A stretch of 64,000 nt of DNA from Cryobacterium arcticum (GTDB taxonomy: Bacteria > Actinomycetota > Actinomycetes > Actinomycetales > Microbacteriaceae). Position numbers and translations under genes: made by a program. This document shows, in pieces, positions 16,301 to 22,806 of this stretch. Every line of letters starts with the position of its first letter. The stretch's first letter is position 1. Location: assembly GCF_003185895.1 (NCBI RefSeq), contig NZ_QHLY01000007.1:310001-374000 (forward strand). Direction: 5' to 3'. The notes under the pieces are model-generated. The model was not told the DNA's origin. It saw nothing but the letters and a program-made list of their open reading frames with translations, and ran no database searches.

Positions 16301-18746
16301 TGTACCGGGCCAAACCGCGCCGCGCGGTGCCGAGCACGTCGAGGTCGTTCTTCAGGCCCTGGCCGTCTACGCTCACCTGGTGTTCGAGGGCCAGCCGGAT
16401 CTGGGCGCGCACGGCGGCCGGTTTGCTGGCCTTGTCGTGCAGGTCGAGCGCGAACGGTGCCATGCCCACCTCGCCCAGGCGGGTCTGCACCACTTGCAGC
16501 GCCGCGCGCTTCTCGGCCACGAAGAGCACCTTCTTGCCCTCGGCGACGGCACGGGTGAGGAGGTTCGTGATCGTCTGCGACTTGCCGGTGCCCGGCGGGC
16601 CTTCGAGCACGAAGGTGCGCGCGGCGAGGGCCTCGGCCACTGCGGCGAGTTGGGAGGAGTCGCCGGGCACGGGGCATTCGGCGCCGAGCACGTCGAGGTC
16701 GGCCGGTTCGGGCAGGGCCACCGGGTCGACGAACGGCTGCGTCGGGGTGTGCACGAGGTGATCGACCAGCGAGTTGCCGGCCAGGGTCTGCCAGTTCTCG
16801 TCGAGGTCTTTCCAGAGCCGGAACTTGGCGAACTGCAGGATCGACAGGTCGAGGGTCTCCTCCACCCGGTAGGGCAGCCCGGCGCCGAGCAGCGCCTCGC
16901 GGGTGGCGCGGAACGCCCCGGCCAGGTCGATGCCGGCGGTGTCGTCGGCCGGGTTCGCGAGCCCGGGGATGCTGAGGCCGTGCTGTTGGCGCAGCTTCTC
17001 CAGCAGGCAGTAGTTAGGGGTGGACTGGCCGGATTCGTCCAATCGCACCCGGTAGTCGCCGCCGCGGCCGGCCGGTTCGAGCACCACGGGCACGAGCACC
17101 AGCGGGCTGCGCAGCTCCCGGTCGTTCACGGTCCAGACTAACGACCCGAACGCCAGGTAGAGGTTGTTGGCCCCGGTCTCCTGCACCACGGTGCGGGCCT
17201 TGTAGACCAGCGCGCGCAGCTTGGTGGCATACGCCGCATCCGTGACGTCGGCGTAGACCGCCTTCTTGTCGGCGAGCAGCGCGGCCAGCTGCTCGGGCGA
17301 AAGGTCACGGCCGAACCGGATGCCGCGCTCATGCTGGGTGCTCGACATGCGGTCGGCGGGCAGCAGGGTGAGCCCGGCGCCGCCGTTCACCAGGTCTTCG
17401 ACCGCGCCCAGCTGCTGGTCGGGCACGGTGAGGGCGAGGGCGCCGCGCTCGGTGAAGTTGATCAGCCGGTTGCGCAGGCTGAGGTCGAGCAGGGCGTTCT
17501 TCCACTGCTCCACCCGCGGCGGGATGACCCGGGCCGGGCGCGCCTCGTCGGCCGCGGCGTCCGCAGAGCCGGTTGCCGGCGCATCCGTGGCCCGCGGCGT
17601 CGGCACGGACGGGCCCGCCGCGTGGTATTCGGTCACGACGACGGTGCCGTCGTCGGAGACGGTGCGGGCGGGTAGCGGAAGGATGTTCGTGCGCCGGGCC
17701 TGAACGACGTCGACGACGCCGATCACCTGGCCGAGGTCGCCGAGCCAGTCCAGGTAGGGCGAGCGCTGCGCCTGCGCGAAGGTGACCGGGGTGCCGGCCT
17801 GGTGGTCGGTGACCTGGGTGGTCTCGACCAGCCGGATCAGGTCGAGGTCGATGAGGTTGATCACCTCGGCCACGTCGGTGAGCGCGGGCGCGCCGAGGGT
17901 CTCCTCCTCGCGCCAGTAGCCGAGGAACGCGTGCCCGGTGACGACCCAGAGCAGCGGATGCAGCCCGGCCTGTTCCAGCGCCGCGGCCATCACGACGACG
18001 GTGTCCAGGCAGGTGCCCACGGCGGAGCCCGGCGCCTCCGCACGCCCGAGCACTTCGCCGGGGGTGCGCACCTTCTGGCCGTCGTCGGCCCAGCTGGCCG
18101 GGGGAGTGGCGTAGCGGATGCCGCGGGCACGCATGGCCACGAAGACGGCCTCGACCACCTGATCGACCCGCTCCGGGCCGGCCTGATAGCCGGGCATCGC
18201 GGCCGAGCCGGTGCGGGCCTCGAGCAGCGCTGCCGCCTCGCCGAGCAGCCGCTGCACCTCGGGGTCGTTGGGCAGCACGTGCGCCGAGAGCATTTCCAGG
18301 GCGAGGTCAACCGGCTGGGCGATCCACTGGTGCGCGGCGAGGAGCTGGATCGGTTCGTCGGCCGAGGCCACGGTGCGGCCGTCCAAGAGCAGGCTGGCGC
18401 GGATCGTGGCCGGGCGCTGTTCCTCGACCGGGAGCATGGCGGCGGGATCGACGGTGAGCGAGACATCCGTGAAGGTGGCGGCGCGGTCGGCGGCAAGGTC
18501 CACGACCAGGTCGCGGATGCTGCCGAGCGAGTCGCCGGCGCTGAGCACCTCGAGCCGGAGCACCGCTGCGCGCAGCATCGGCCCGCGGTTGTCGACACCG
18601 ACCCGGCCCACCACGTTGATGCGGTTGTGCGCCAGCGCATAGCTGAGCACGGGCGTCGCGGTGATGGAGAGGGTGAGCGGGCCGACGGGCGTGACAGCCG
18701 ACTCGGCACTGTTCGGCGCGGCCGAGTCCGGGGTGATCGATTCCAT
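13362..18746 (-). CDS. Giant DUF4011-type SF1 helicase with transglutaminase-like and nuclease-like domains
   Basis: A 1,794-residue protein. Residues ~20-140 form a beta-rich domain. Residues ~215-280 look like a transglutaminase fold (GTCLDTVVVMAAALEQAG with Cys near 244, then VVTGHAFLGYW). DUF4011 starts near 410 (WKNALLDLSLRNRLINF). An SF1 helicase core follows: Walker A GPPGTGKSQTITN near 715, Walker B VVFDEASQV near 1365, then VQGDERDTILFS and GERRLNVAITRAR. The C-terminus (~1685-1780) resembles the MTES_1575 restriction-endonuclease fold (GYTVQSDVGLSDFRVDLSVAV, then VLLDGPDW). The usual acidic E-x-D pair there is LLD, so cleavage activity is uncertain. AAGGAG lies 6 nt before the ATG. 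A role in DNA processing or phage defence is inference. Confidence 0.85.
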   Translation of the reverse strand: MESITPDSAAPNSAESAVTPVGPLTLSITATPVLSYALAHNRINVVGRVGVDNRGPMLRAAVLRLEVLSAGDSLGSIRDLVVDLAADRAATFTDVSLTVDPAAMLPVEEQRPATIRASLLLDGRTVASADEPIQLLAAHQWIAQPVDLALEMLSAHVLPNDPEVQRLLGEAAALLEARTGSAAMPGYQAGPERVDQVVEAVFVAMRARGIRYATPPASWADDGQKVRTPGEVLGRAEAPGSAVGTCLDTVVVMAAALEQAGLHPLLWVVTGHAFLGYWREEETLGAPALTDVAEVINLIDLDLIRLVETTQVTDHQAGTPVTFAQAQRSPYLDWLGDLGQVIGVVDVVQARRTNILPLPARTVSDDGTVVVTEYHAAGPSVPTPRATDAPATGSADAAADEARPARVIPPRVEQWKNALLDLSLRNRLINFTERGALALTVPDQQLGAVEDLVNGGAGLTLLPADRMSSTQHERGIRFGRDLSPEQLAALLADKKAVYADVTDAAYATKLRALVYKARTVVQETGANNLYLAFGSLVWTVNDRELRSPLVLVPVVLEPAGRGGDYRVRLDESGQSTPNYCLLEKLRQQHGLSIPGLANPADDTAGIDLAGAFRATREALLGAGLPYRVEETLDLSILQFAKFRLWKDLDENWQTLAGNSLVDHLVHTPTQPFVDPVALPEPADLDVLGAECPVPGDSSQLAAVAEALAARTFVLEGPPGTGKSQTITNLLTRAVAEGKKVLFVAEKRAALQVVQTRLGEVGMAPFALDLHDKASKPAAVRAQIRLALEHQVSVDGQGLKNDLDVLGTARRGLARYTGRLHEQNGAGLSFYSARTAELAADADVRALPLSADLPARITAAELDELRQTLRNLPDLTDPVRPRPQHPWAFITDAPTAPLDLATVSRAALEFDEALAALPSSGGSATALDPAALVVAAAASPTEFVTLSGLAGADRVDLATLDATRGATWIAAADAAEQATTAFAQGDHPALAVLEPTALRLDAAALHRDAQAADASGFFGRRGRRQAILTRLAADLKPGAKVPVATVSTLTGQLADSRTRLDAVRLAVRAVAGVDLADGWNPLTTGAAQNGQTGRDELAARLAWLRWAGGVVGSGHRELSDEFVATLRGYLAATTEPDAALATALNRAMLALQGVMTATETGPAAIAVWAADGGLLAVWTRGTEERAAQAPGIPTLTRWVALLGHLVPLRRLGLDAAHTAVLRGEVDADDAGLAFEKALAVVSLAERSQATALDQFDAVAQNRSVTRFTTSSGAVRRHLPTFIPFTVLQRRTLGKPANETTDPAAVETSARLGLLRRQLDRQRGGMGVRELMHEFGDLITDLMPCMLMSPESVARFFPAQAGLFDIVVFDEASQVRVSDAVGAMGRARSVVVVGDSKQMPPTSFAESAIGAGDEESETVEFVRDEESILSECVQAQVPSKWLSWHYRSQDESLIAFSNRAYYRDRLSSFPAPQRSSTAPAAADAGAAGFGVSLRRVNGEFLRSGKGKSLRTNPVEAAAIVAEIMARFNAEPEGIPSIGVITFNVQQRALIEGSLRDSGDDRIVQALDSDTDGLFVKNLENVQGDERDTILFSTAFSADASGRLPLNFGPLNLPGGERRLNVAITRARRQVIVFSSFDPQDLRAEETISVGVKDLRAYLDLAAGGSAGLASPLRQSGVIDRHREQIADALRERGYTVQSDVGLSDFRVDLSVAVARAPEVPVMAVLLDGPDWAQRRTVSDRDGLPVEVLSRLMGWPAVERVWMPEWLSDQDAVLDRLAEQLDALDAARQAHEAAALA

Positions 18747-18933
18747 CGGTGCTCCTTGTGTTGCCGGTCGGTGCTGGTGCAGCGTGCCCCCGCACGCGGG
18801 GGACTATTCAATCATCGGCGAGTGTGGGCCAGCCGGGCGCATCCGGGCCGCGGCGAGGCCGGTGTGTCTATTCTGGAGTCGCACCGGAGACCGTGGGAGG
18901 ACCCCTGGTCGGGCGGGTGGGGCTCAACTCTGC

Positions 18934-18939
18934 TAGGAT
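18934..18939 (+). promoter_or_regulatory. Extended -10 (TGCTAGGAT) of rpsO
   Basis: TGC followed by TAGGAT about 90 nt before the rpsO start. The same string TCTGCTAGG occurs before pnp (38401-38408), which suggests shared promoter architecture. The resulting leader of roughly 80 nt could carry the S15 autoregulatory fold, but I cannot recognise it by eye. Confidence 0.5.
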
Positions 18940-19028
18940 CTTGAGGTTGCCGTTCAACGGCCGCGGACAAAGAGAGCTCAGGCATTCGGCCCCGAGCACC
19001 GCGCAGTGAGAGAAAGGGGATCCCATCT

Positions 19029-19298
19029 ATGGCACTCGAAGCTAATGCTAAGAAGGCGATCATCGAAGCGTACGCAACCCACCCAGGCGACACCGGGTCC
19101 CCCGAAGTCCAGATTGCAATGCTCACGCAGCGCATTCTCGACCTCACGGAGCACCTCAAGGAGCACAAGCACGACCACCACTCGCGTCGTGGCCTGCTCC
19201 TGCTGGTTGGTCAGCGTCGCCGTCTGCTCGGCTACCTGTCCGACGTAGACATCAACCGTTACCGCACGCTCATCGAGCGTCTCGGCCTGCGTCGCTAA
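19029..19298 (+). CDS. rpsO: 30S ribosomal protein S15
   Basis: An 89-residue protein, the standard S15 length, with [35 protein letters not shown] and [13 protein letters not shown]15 binds the central domain of 16S rRNA early in 30S assembly. The ribosome site is AGAAAGGGG. Its codon usage is less GC-extreme than its neighbours, as expected of a highly expressed gene. In most bacteria pnp follows directly; here a strong terminator follows, and pnp is about 19 kb away. Confidence 0.98.
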   Translation: MALEANAKKAIIEAYATHPGDTGSPEVQIAMLTQRILDLTEHLKEHKHDHHSRRGLLLLVGQRRRLLGYLSDVDINRYRTLIERLGLRR

Positions 19299-19371
19299 GG
19301 CTCACAGCCTCTAGCTTCACAGTTCTCGGCTTCACAGCCGGAACGGTTCGCTGATAACGCGATCTTCTTCG

Positions 19372-19410
19372 AAACGGGCCGTCACCTTCCAGGTGGCGGC
19401 CCGTTTTGTG
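19372..19410 (+). terminator. Rho-independent terminator of rpsO
   Basis: A 16-bp stem with one G-T wobble (AAACGGGCCGTCACCT against AGGTGGCGGCCCGTTT), a three-base loop and a following TTTTGT. Confidence 0.9.
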
Positions 19411-19452
19411 TACCCGGATGCCGGTGCAAGCGAGTACTCGAACCGGTCGCGG

Positions 19453-20067
19453 CTAGTTCCGGTCGGCCGGCAGGTCGAGCGCCCTGGTGTAATAGCCCCA
19501 GGGGAATGTCGTCTCGCGCACCAACTGCCAGCCCTCGGCCTCGAGCCGCCGACGCGCGCTGCTGCCCGGCGTCCAGGGCATCCGGCGGTATTCCCACTGC
19601 TGCTCGGACTCCTCCAGAACGTGGAACAGCGTGCCGAAGTCCACGAGATGCCAGCCCCGGAGGCCCTCGGTGGCCAGGACTGCCATCTCGTCGAACGCGG
19701 TGACCGGGCTGATCACCTTGCGGTGCGGATGCTCGGCGTCCCCGGGCCGCACCGAGGCGGGCTGGCTCGGAGCGGAGAATCGCTGCTGGGCGGCCTGCCG
19801 GCTCACCCCGAGCAGCCGGCCGAGGGTGTCCCAGCTGTGCCCGGCGGCGCGAGCGCCGTTGATCGACTCGCGCAGCAGGCGGCTGGTCTCTTCCGCTGCG
19901 GTGCGGCTGGCGCCGACGAGGCGGAGGTACGCATCCGGCTCGGATTCGAGGGCGGCCCGCAGCCCGGCCGGAGTGCCGAGGACGGCTTCAGCCACGGCAT
20001 CACGCACGGCTGCGGCCTCGTCGGCCGTTAGGGACGACGGCACCTGATCGGGAGTCGAGGTGGTCAT
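19453..20067 (-). CDS. Putative DNA-binding protein with a helix-turn-helix segment
   Basis: A 204-residue soluble protein that I cannot place in a named family. Residues 78-98 (SWDTLGRLLGVSRQAAQQRFS) form a clear helix-turn-helix of the kind in regulators that scan 'is the gene a known repeat' positions, preceded by an all-helical N-terminal region. Residues ~120-204 form a Trp-rich C-terminal domain (GWHLVDF, QQWEYRRMPW, WGYYTRALDLP). It overlaps the upstream membrane-protein gene by ATGA. Two palindromic operator-like sites lie before that gene, so autoregulation of the pair is a reasonable inference. Confidence 0.65.
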   Translation of the reverse strand: MTTSTPDQVPSSLTADEAAAVRDAVAEAVLGTPAGLRAALESEPDAYLRLVGASRTAAEETSRLLRESINGARAAGHSWDTLGRLLGVSRQAAQQRFSAPSQPASVRPGDAEHPHRKVISPVTAFDEMAVLATEGLRGWHLVDFGTLFHVLEESEQQWEYRRMPWTPGSSARRRLEAEGWQLVRETTFPWGYYTRALDLPADRN

Positions 20068-20408
20068 CGTTCGGTCGGCGTGTCGCCGGTGCGCTCGTTG
20101 GGGCGGGCGGTGGCGGAATCGTCGACGGGCCGATCGGCGGTTGTCGCGGCGCGAAGGGGTTCGAGGTCGTCGAGCGCAGCGGCGTCGCGCCGCCGGGCCA
20201 TCCAGGTGCGCACGATTTCGGTCCAGAGCACGAGTGTCAGCAGGAGCGCCGCGATCATTCCGGTGAAGAATCCCAGCACGGTGTCGGCGGTGTCGTCTTC
20301 GACGAATGCGGCGGTGAGGGTGAGCGCGGCGATCAGGAGGATCGCGACGACGATGGCGGCCGCATACCAGCGGGGCCGGCGGGGAAGGGTGCTATCGGAG
20401 GAGGTCAT
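20064..20408 (-). CDS. Small two-helix membrane protein
   Basis: A 114-residue protein with two membrane helices (about residues 14-36 and 43-63) and a charged, Ala/Asp/Arg-rich C-terminal tail. No family recognised. I chose the ATG at 20408 (AAGGAA 11 nt upstream); a longer reading would run through the operator-like palindromes. It is followed with ATGA overlap by the helix-turn-helix gene, so the two are translated together and the regulator may be membrane-coupled. Confidence 0.65.
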   Translation of the reverse strand: MTSSDSTLPRRPRWYAAAIVVAILLIAALTLTAAFVEDDTADTVLGFFTGMIAALLLTLVLWTEIVRTWMARRRDAAALDDLEPLRAATTADRPVDDSATARPNERTGDTPTER

Positions 20409-20410
20409 GA

Positions 20411-20458
20411 TGTCAATGATTCCTTGACGCGAGCCAGTTGTCAACATTTTCTTGACAA
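20411..20458 (-). promoter_or_regulatory. Two TGTCAA-N7-TTGAC operator-like palindromes
   Basis: Site 1 (20411-20429) is TGTCAA, seven bases, TTGACG. Site 2 (20438-20458) is TTGTCAA, seven bases, TTGACAA, with perfect arms. Their centres are 28 bp apart. Site 1 starts 3 bp before the start codon of the membrane-protein gene and covers its ribosome site. On the minus strand site 2 contains a TTGACA that could act as the -35 element. Confidence 0.55.
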
Positions 20459-20622
20459 TGGTGCTCAACGCGAGGTCTCGGTTCTCATGGTTCACAGCGA
20501 ACACCACCGGGTGGCTCACAGAGTGCTCATAGCAAGCGCATAGCGCGGGCCCGCAGTCTGGATCCATCGAGAAGAGCCCGGCACACCGGACGTCACTCAC
20601 CCGACAGGAAAGGCGGCATGGA

Positions 20623-21018
20623 ATGAATATGCACGAGCGAGGCAAGAGACTGAGCACCATCATCACCGGCACGATCGGCCTGGCCGCCGTAATCGCCGCG
20701 TCGGCACTCGGCCTGCACGAGTGGGCAGACACCCAAACCACCGATCTGTCGGGCTCCGACTCGTCGACGAGCACCACGACCACCGACAGCACCGACGATT
20801 CCGAGAGCACCGGCGAGACCGGCACGTCGACGGATGCCGACACCGACTCCACCAGCACGGACTCCACCAGCACGGACTCGACCGGCACGGAGTCAACCAC
20901 CGACTCCAGCAGCACCGAGTCGACCGAGACCGACACCACGACCGACTCCGACACCTCCAGCTCAGCGGTCAGCCCGGCCACCGGCACCACCTCCGACGCG
21001 ACCTCGAGCGGATCCTGA
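20623..21018 (+). CDS. Membrane-anchored Ser/Thr/Asp-rich protein at the head of the ApbE operon
   Basis: A 131-residue protein: a short basic N-terminus, one hydrophobic segment (about residues 10-30), then roughly 90 residues almost only of Ser, Thr, Asp, Glu and Gly, ending SDATSSGS. With positive residues before the helix, the tail should face outside. No folded domain and no classical FMN-binding domain are seen. It stops 1 nt before the apbE start, so the two are co-translated. ApbE attaches FMN to Thr or Ser of its targets, so this tail could be a substrate or just a spacer; that is inference. The real family is unknown to me. Confidence 0.65.
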   Translation: MNMHERGKRLSTIITGTIGLAAVIAASALGLHEWADTQTTDLSGSDSSTSTTTTDSTDDSESTGETGTSTDADTDSTSTDSTSTDSTGTESTTDSSSTESTETDTTTDSDTSSSAVSPATGTTSDATSSGS

Positions 21019-21019
21019 C

Positions 21020-22084
21020 ATGACGACCACCCTGAGCCTGTCCAGCGCTTCCGCCCGGCCGGCCACCGCCACCCGCGACTGGACGCTGTGGAGCACCTCC
21101 GCCCGCCTGGTCGTGACCGACCCGACCCAGATCGGCCTGGCCAGCTCCCTCGCCGACGCCCTCCTGGCCGACGTCGACCGGGCCGCCAGCCGGTTCCGCG
21201 CCGACTCCGAACTCCAGCTCGCCGCCGGCCTGCTGCACCAGGGCGTGGAGGTGAGCAACACCCTCGCCGACCTCGTGCGCCAGGCTCTCGCCTCCGCTGC
21301 CCTCACCAATGGAGACGTCGACCCCACCCTCGGCTACGCGCTGGACGCTGTGGGCTATGACCGCGACATCCGCCTGATCGAGGACCGCGGGGTGCCGGTG
21401 CGCGCCATCGTGTCCCGGCGCCCGGGCTGGAAGAGCGTGTCGCTGGTGGGCAACCGGCTCCGGGTGCCCGCGCACCTCGCGCTCGACCTCGGCGCGACCG
21501 CCAAGGCCGTCGCCGCGGACTGGACCGCGACGGTGATCAGCGCCGCGCTCGGCTGCGGCGTGCTGCTCAGCCTCGGCGGGGACATCGCCACCGCGGGCAC
21601 CGCCCCGGCCGGCGGCTGGCAGGTGCGGGTTCAGGATACGCCGGCCGACCCGGCCGCCACCGTTACCCTGGCCAGCGGCTCTGCCCTGGCCACCTCGAGC
21701 ACCCAACACCGGCGCTGGATGATGGCCGGCATGATGCAGCACCACATCCTCGACCCGCGCACGGGCCGCCCGGCCGAGCCCCACTGGCGGAGCGCCACCG
21801 TGGCCGCGGCCAGCTGCCACCGGGCCAACACCCTGAGCACCGCCGCGATCGTGCGGGGCACGGCCGCGCTGCCCTGGCTGCGTGAGTTGGGCGTTGCCGC
21901 CCGGCTGGTGGATGCCACCGGCACCGTGACCCTGCTCGGCGGCTGGCCGGCCGAATCCGCGCCGCAGGCCGGGCCGCAGCCCGCAGTCGCAGACACCCTC
22001 GTGATCCGCCGCGCCACCGACGCGCCGTCGCCCTACCTCGATGGTGACCCGGTGCAGCGCGGCCAGAAACGAACCGTGGCCTGA
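21020..22084 (+). CDS. apbE: FAD:protein FMN transferase ApbE
   Basis: A 354-residue ApbE. Motifs include DVDRAASRFRADSEL, NGDVDPTLGYALDAVGYDRD, LDLGATAKAVAADW, LLSLGGDIATAG and the metal-binding HHILDPRTGRPAE. The enzyme moves FMN from FAD onto a Thr/Ser of a target protein. No lipobox or signal peptide is visible at the N-terminus, unlike most exported ApbE proteins, so it may act in the cytoplasm. It lies between the Ser/Thr-rich anchor (1 nt) and the haem-type membrane protein, whose start overlaps its stop. The operon suggests flavinylation of a partner in an electron-transfer chain. Confidence 0.9.
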   Translation: MTTTLSLSSASARPATATRDWTLWSTSARLVVTDPTQIGLASSLADALLADVDRAASRFRADSELQLAAGLLHQGVEVSNTLADLVRQALASAALTNGDVDPTLGYALDAVGYDRDIRLIEDRGVPVRAIVSRRPGWKSVSLVGNRLRVPAHLALDLGATAKAVAADWTATVISAALGCGVLLSLGGDIATAGTAPAGGWQVRVQDTPADPAATVTLASGSALATSSTQHRRWMMAGMMQHHILDPRTGRPAEPHWRSATVAAASCHRANTLSTAAIVRGTAALPWLRELGVAARLVDATGTVTLLGGWPAESAPQAGPQPAVADTLVIRRATDAPSPYLDGDPVQRGQKRTVA

Positions 22085-22806
22085 TGGACGAGGCATTCTG
22101 GGCCCTGGGGCGTGCCACCGGCGTTGTGGCCCTCGTGCTGTTCACGGTGTCAGTTCTGCTGGGCATCCTCACCCGGTCGGGCCGGCCGCTGTTCACCGTG
22201 CCGCGGTTCTCGATCACGCTCATCCACCGCAACGTGTCGGTGCTGGCCACGGTCTTCATCGGCATCCACCTGGTCTCCCTGCTGGCCGACTCCTATGCCC
22301 AGCTCACGGTCGTCGACCTGGTCTTCCCGTTCCTCGGTGTCTACCGGCCGTTCTGGCTGGGCCTGGGCACGGTGGCGGTCGACCTTCTCATCGCGGTGGT
22401 GGTCACGAGCCTGCTGCGCCGATTCATCGGCCAACGGGTGTTCCGAGTGGTGCACTGGTCGACCTACCTGATGTGGCCGATCGCGCTGGCACACTCGCTC
22501 GGCACCGGCACAGATGCCGCCGAACCCTGGTTCCTCATCCTGGCCGCGGTCTGCACCGTCGCCGTGATAGCCGCCGTGGTCTGGCGGGTGACCGCCGGCT
22601 TCGTCGAGTTCCGCTCGGTGCGCCGGGCCCAGCGATTCGTCGGTGAGCTACCAAGCCTCACCGCCCGCAGCGGCCAGTCCGGCCATGCACTGCACCGGAT
22701 GCCCTCGGCACCCTACAGCGCCGGTCCACGCCCCACTTACCCGAATCTGCCCGACCCACACCGTTCGCCGCACCACCTCAGCACCCCGGCAGGGAGAAGA
22801 CCATGA
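22084..22806 (+). CDS. Ferric-reductase-like haem b membrane protein
   Basis: A 240-residue protein with six predicted helices between residues 5 and 180, then a Pro-rich cytoplasmic or external tail of about 45 residues. Histidines that could bind two b haems lie in TLIHRN, GIHLVS, VHWSTY and AHSLG, the pattern of the ferric reductase/MsrQ superfamily. It would carry electrons across the membrane. The start overlaps the apbE stop by 1 nt and its end overlaps the NuoF-like gene by ATGA. No MsrP, flavodoxin reductase or NADPH oxidase domain is fused to it; the electron donor is likely the NuoF-like protein plus ferredoxin next door. Confidence 0.82.
   Translation: MDEAFWALGRATGVVALVLFTVSVLLGILTRSGRPLFTVPRFSITLIHRNVSVLATVFIGIHLVSLLADSYAQLTVVDLVFPFLGVYRPFWLGLGTVAVDLLIAVVVTSLLRRFIGQRVFRVVHWSTYLMWPIALAHSLGTGTDAAEPWFLILAAVCTVAVIAAVVWRVTAGFVEFRSVRRAQRFVGELPSLTARSGQSGHALHRMPSAPYSAGPRPTYPNLPDPHRSPHHLSTPAGRRP

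Noticed and set aside
14418..17141. A 907-codon open frame antisense to the giant helicase
   Set aside because: It exists because of GC-rich third positions; it has no ribosome site and no recognisable domain, while the opposite strand encodes clear helicase motifs.
20409..20990. N-terminal extension of the small two-helix membrane protein into a Ser/Val/Asp-rich frame
   Set aside because: It is the antisense of the Ser/Thr-rich anchor gene and runs through the operator-like dyads.
22084..22806. MsrQ, the haem partner of the methionine sulfoxide reductase MsrP
   Set aside because: Same superfamily, but no MsrP gene is present and the operon partners are a NuoF-like protein, a ferredoxin and ApbE.
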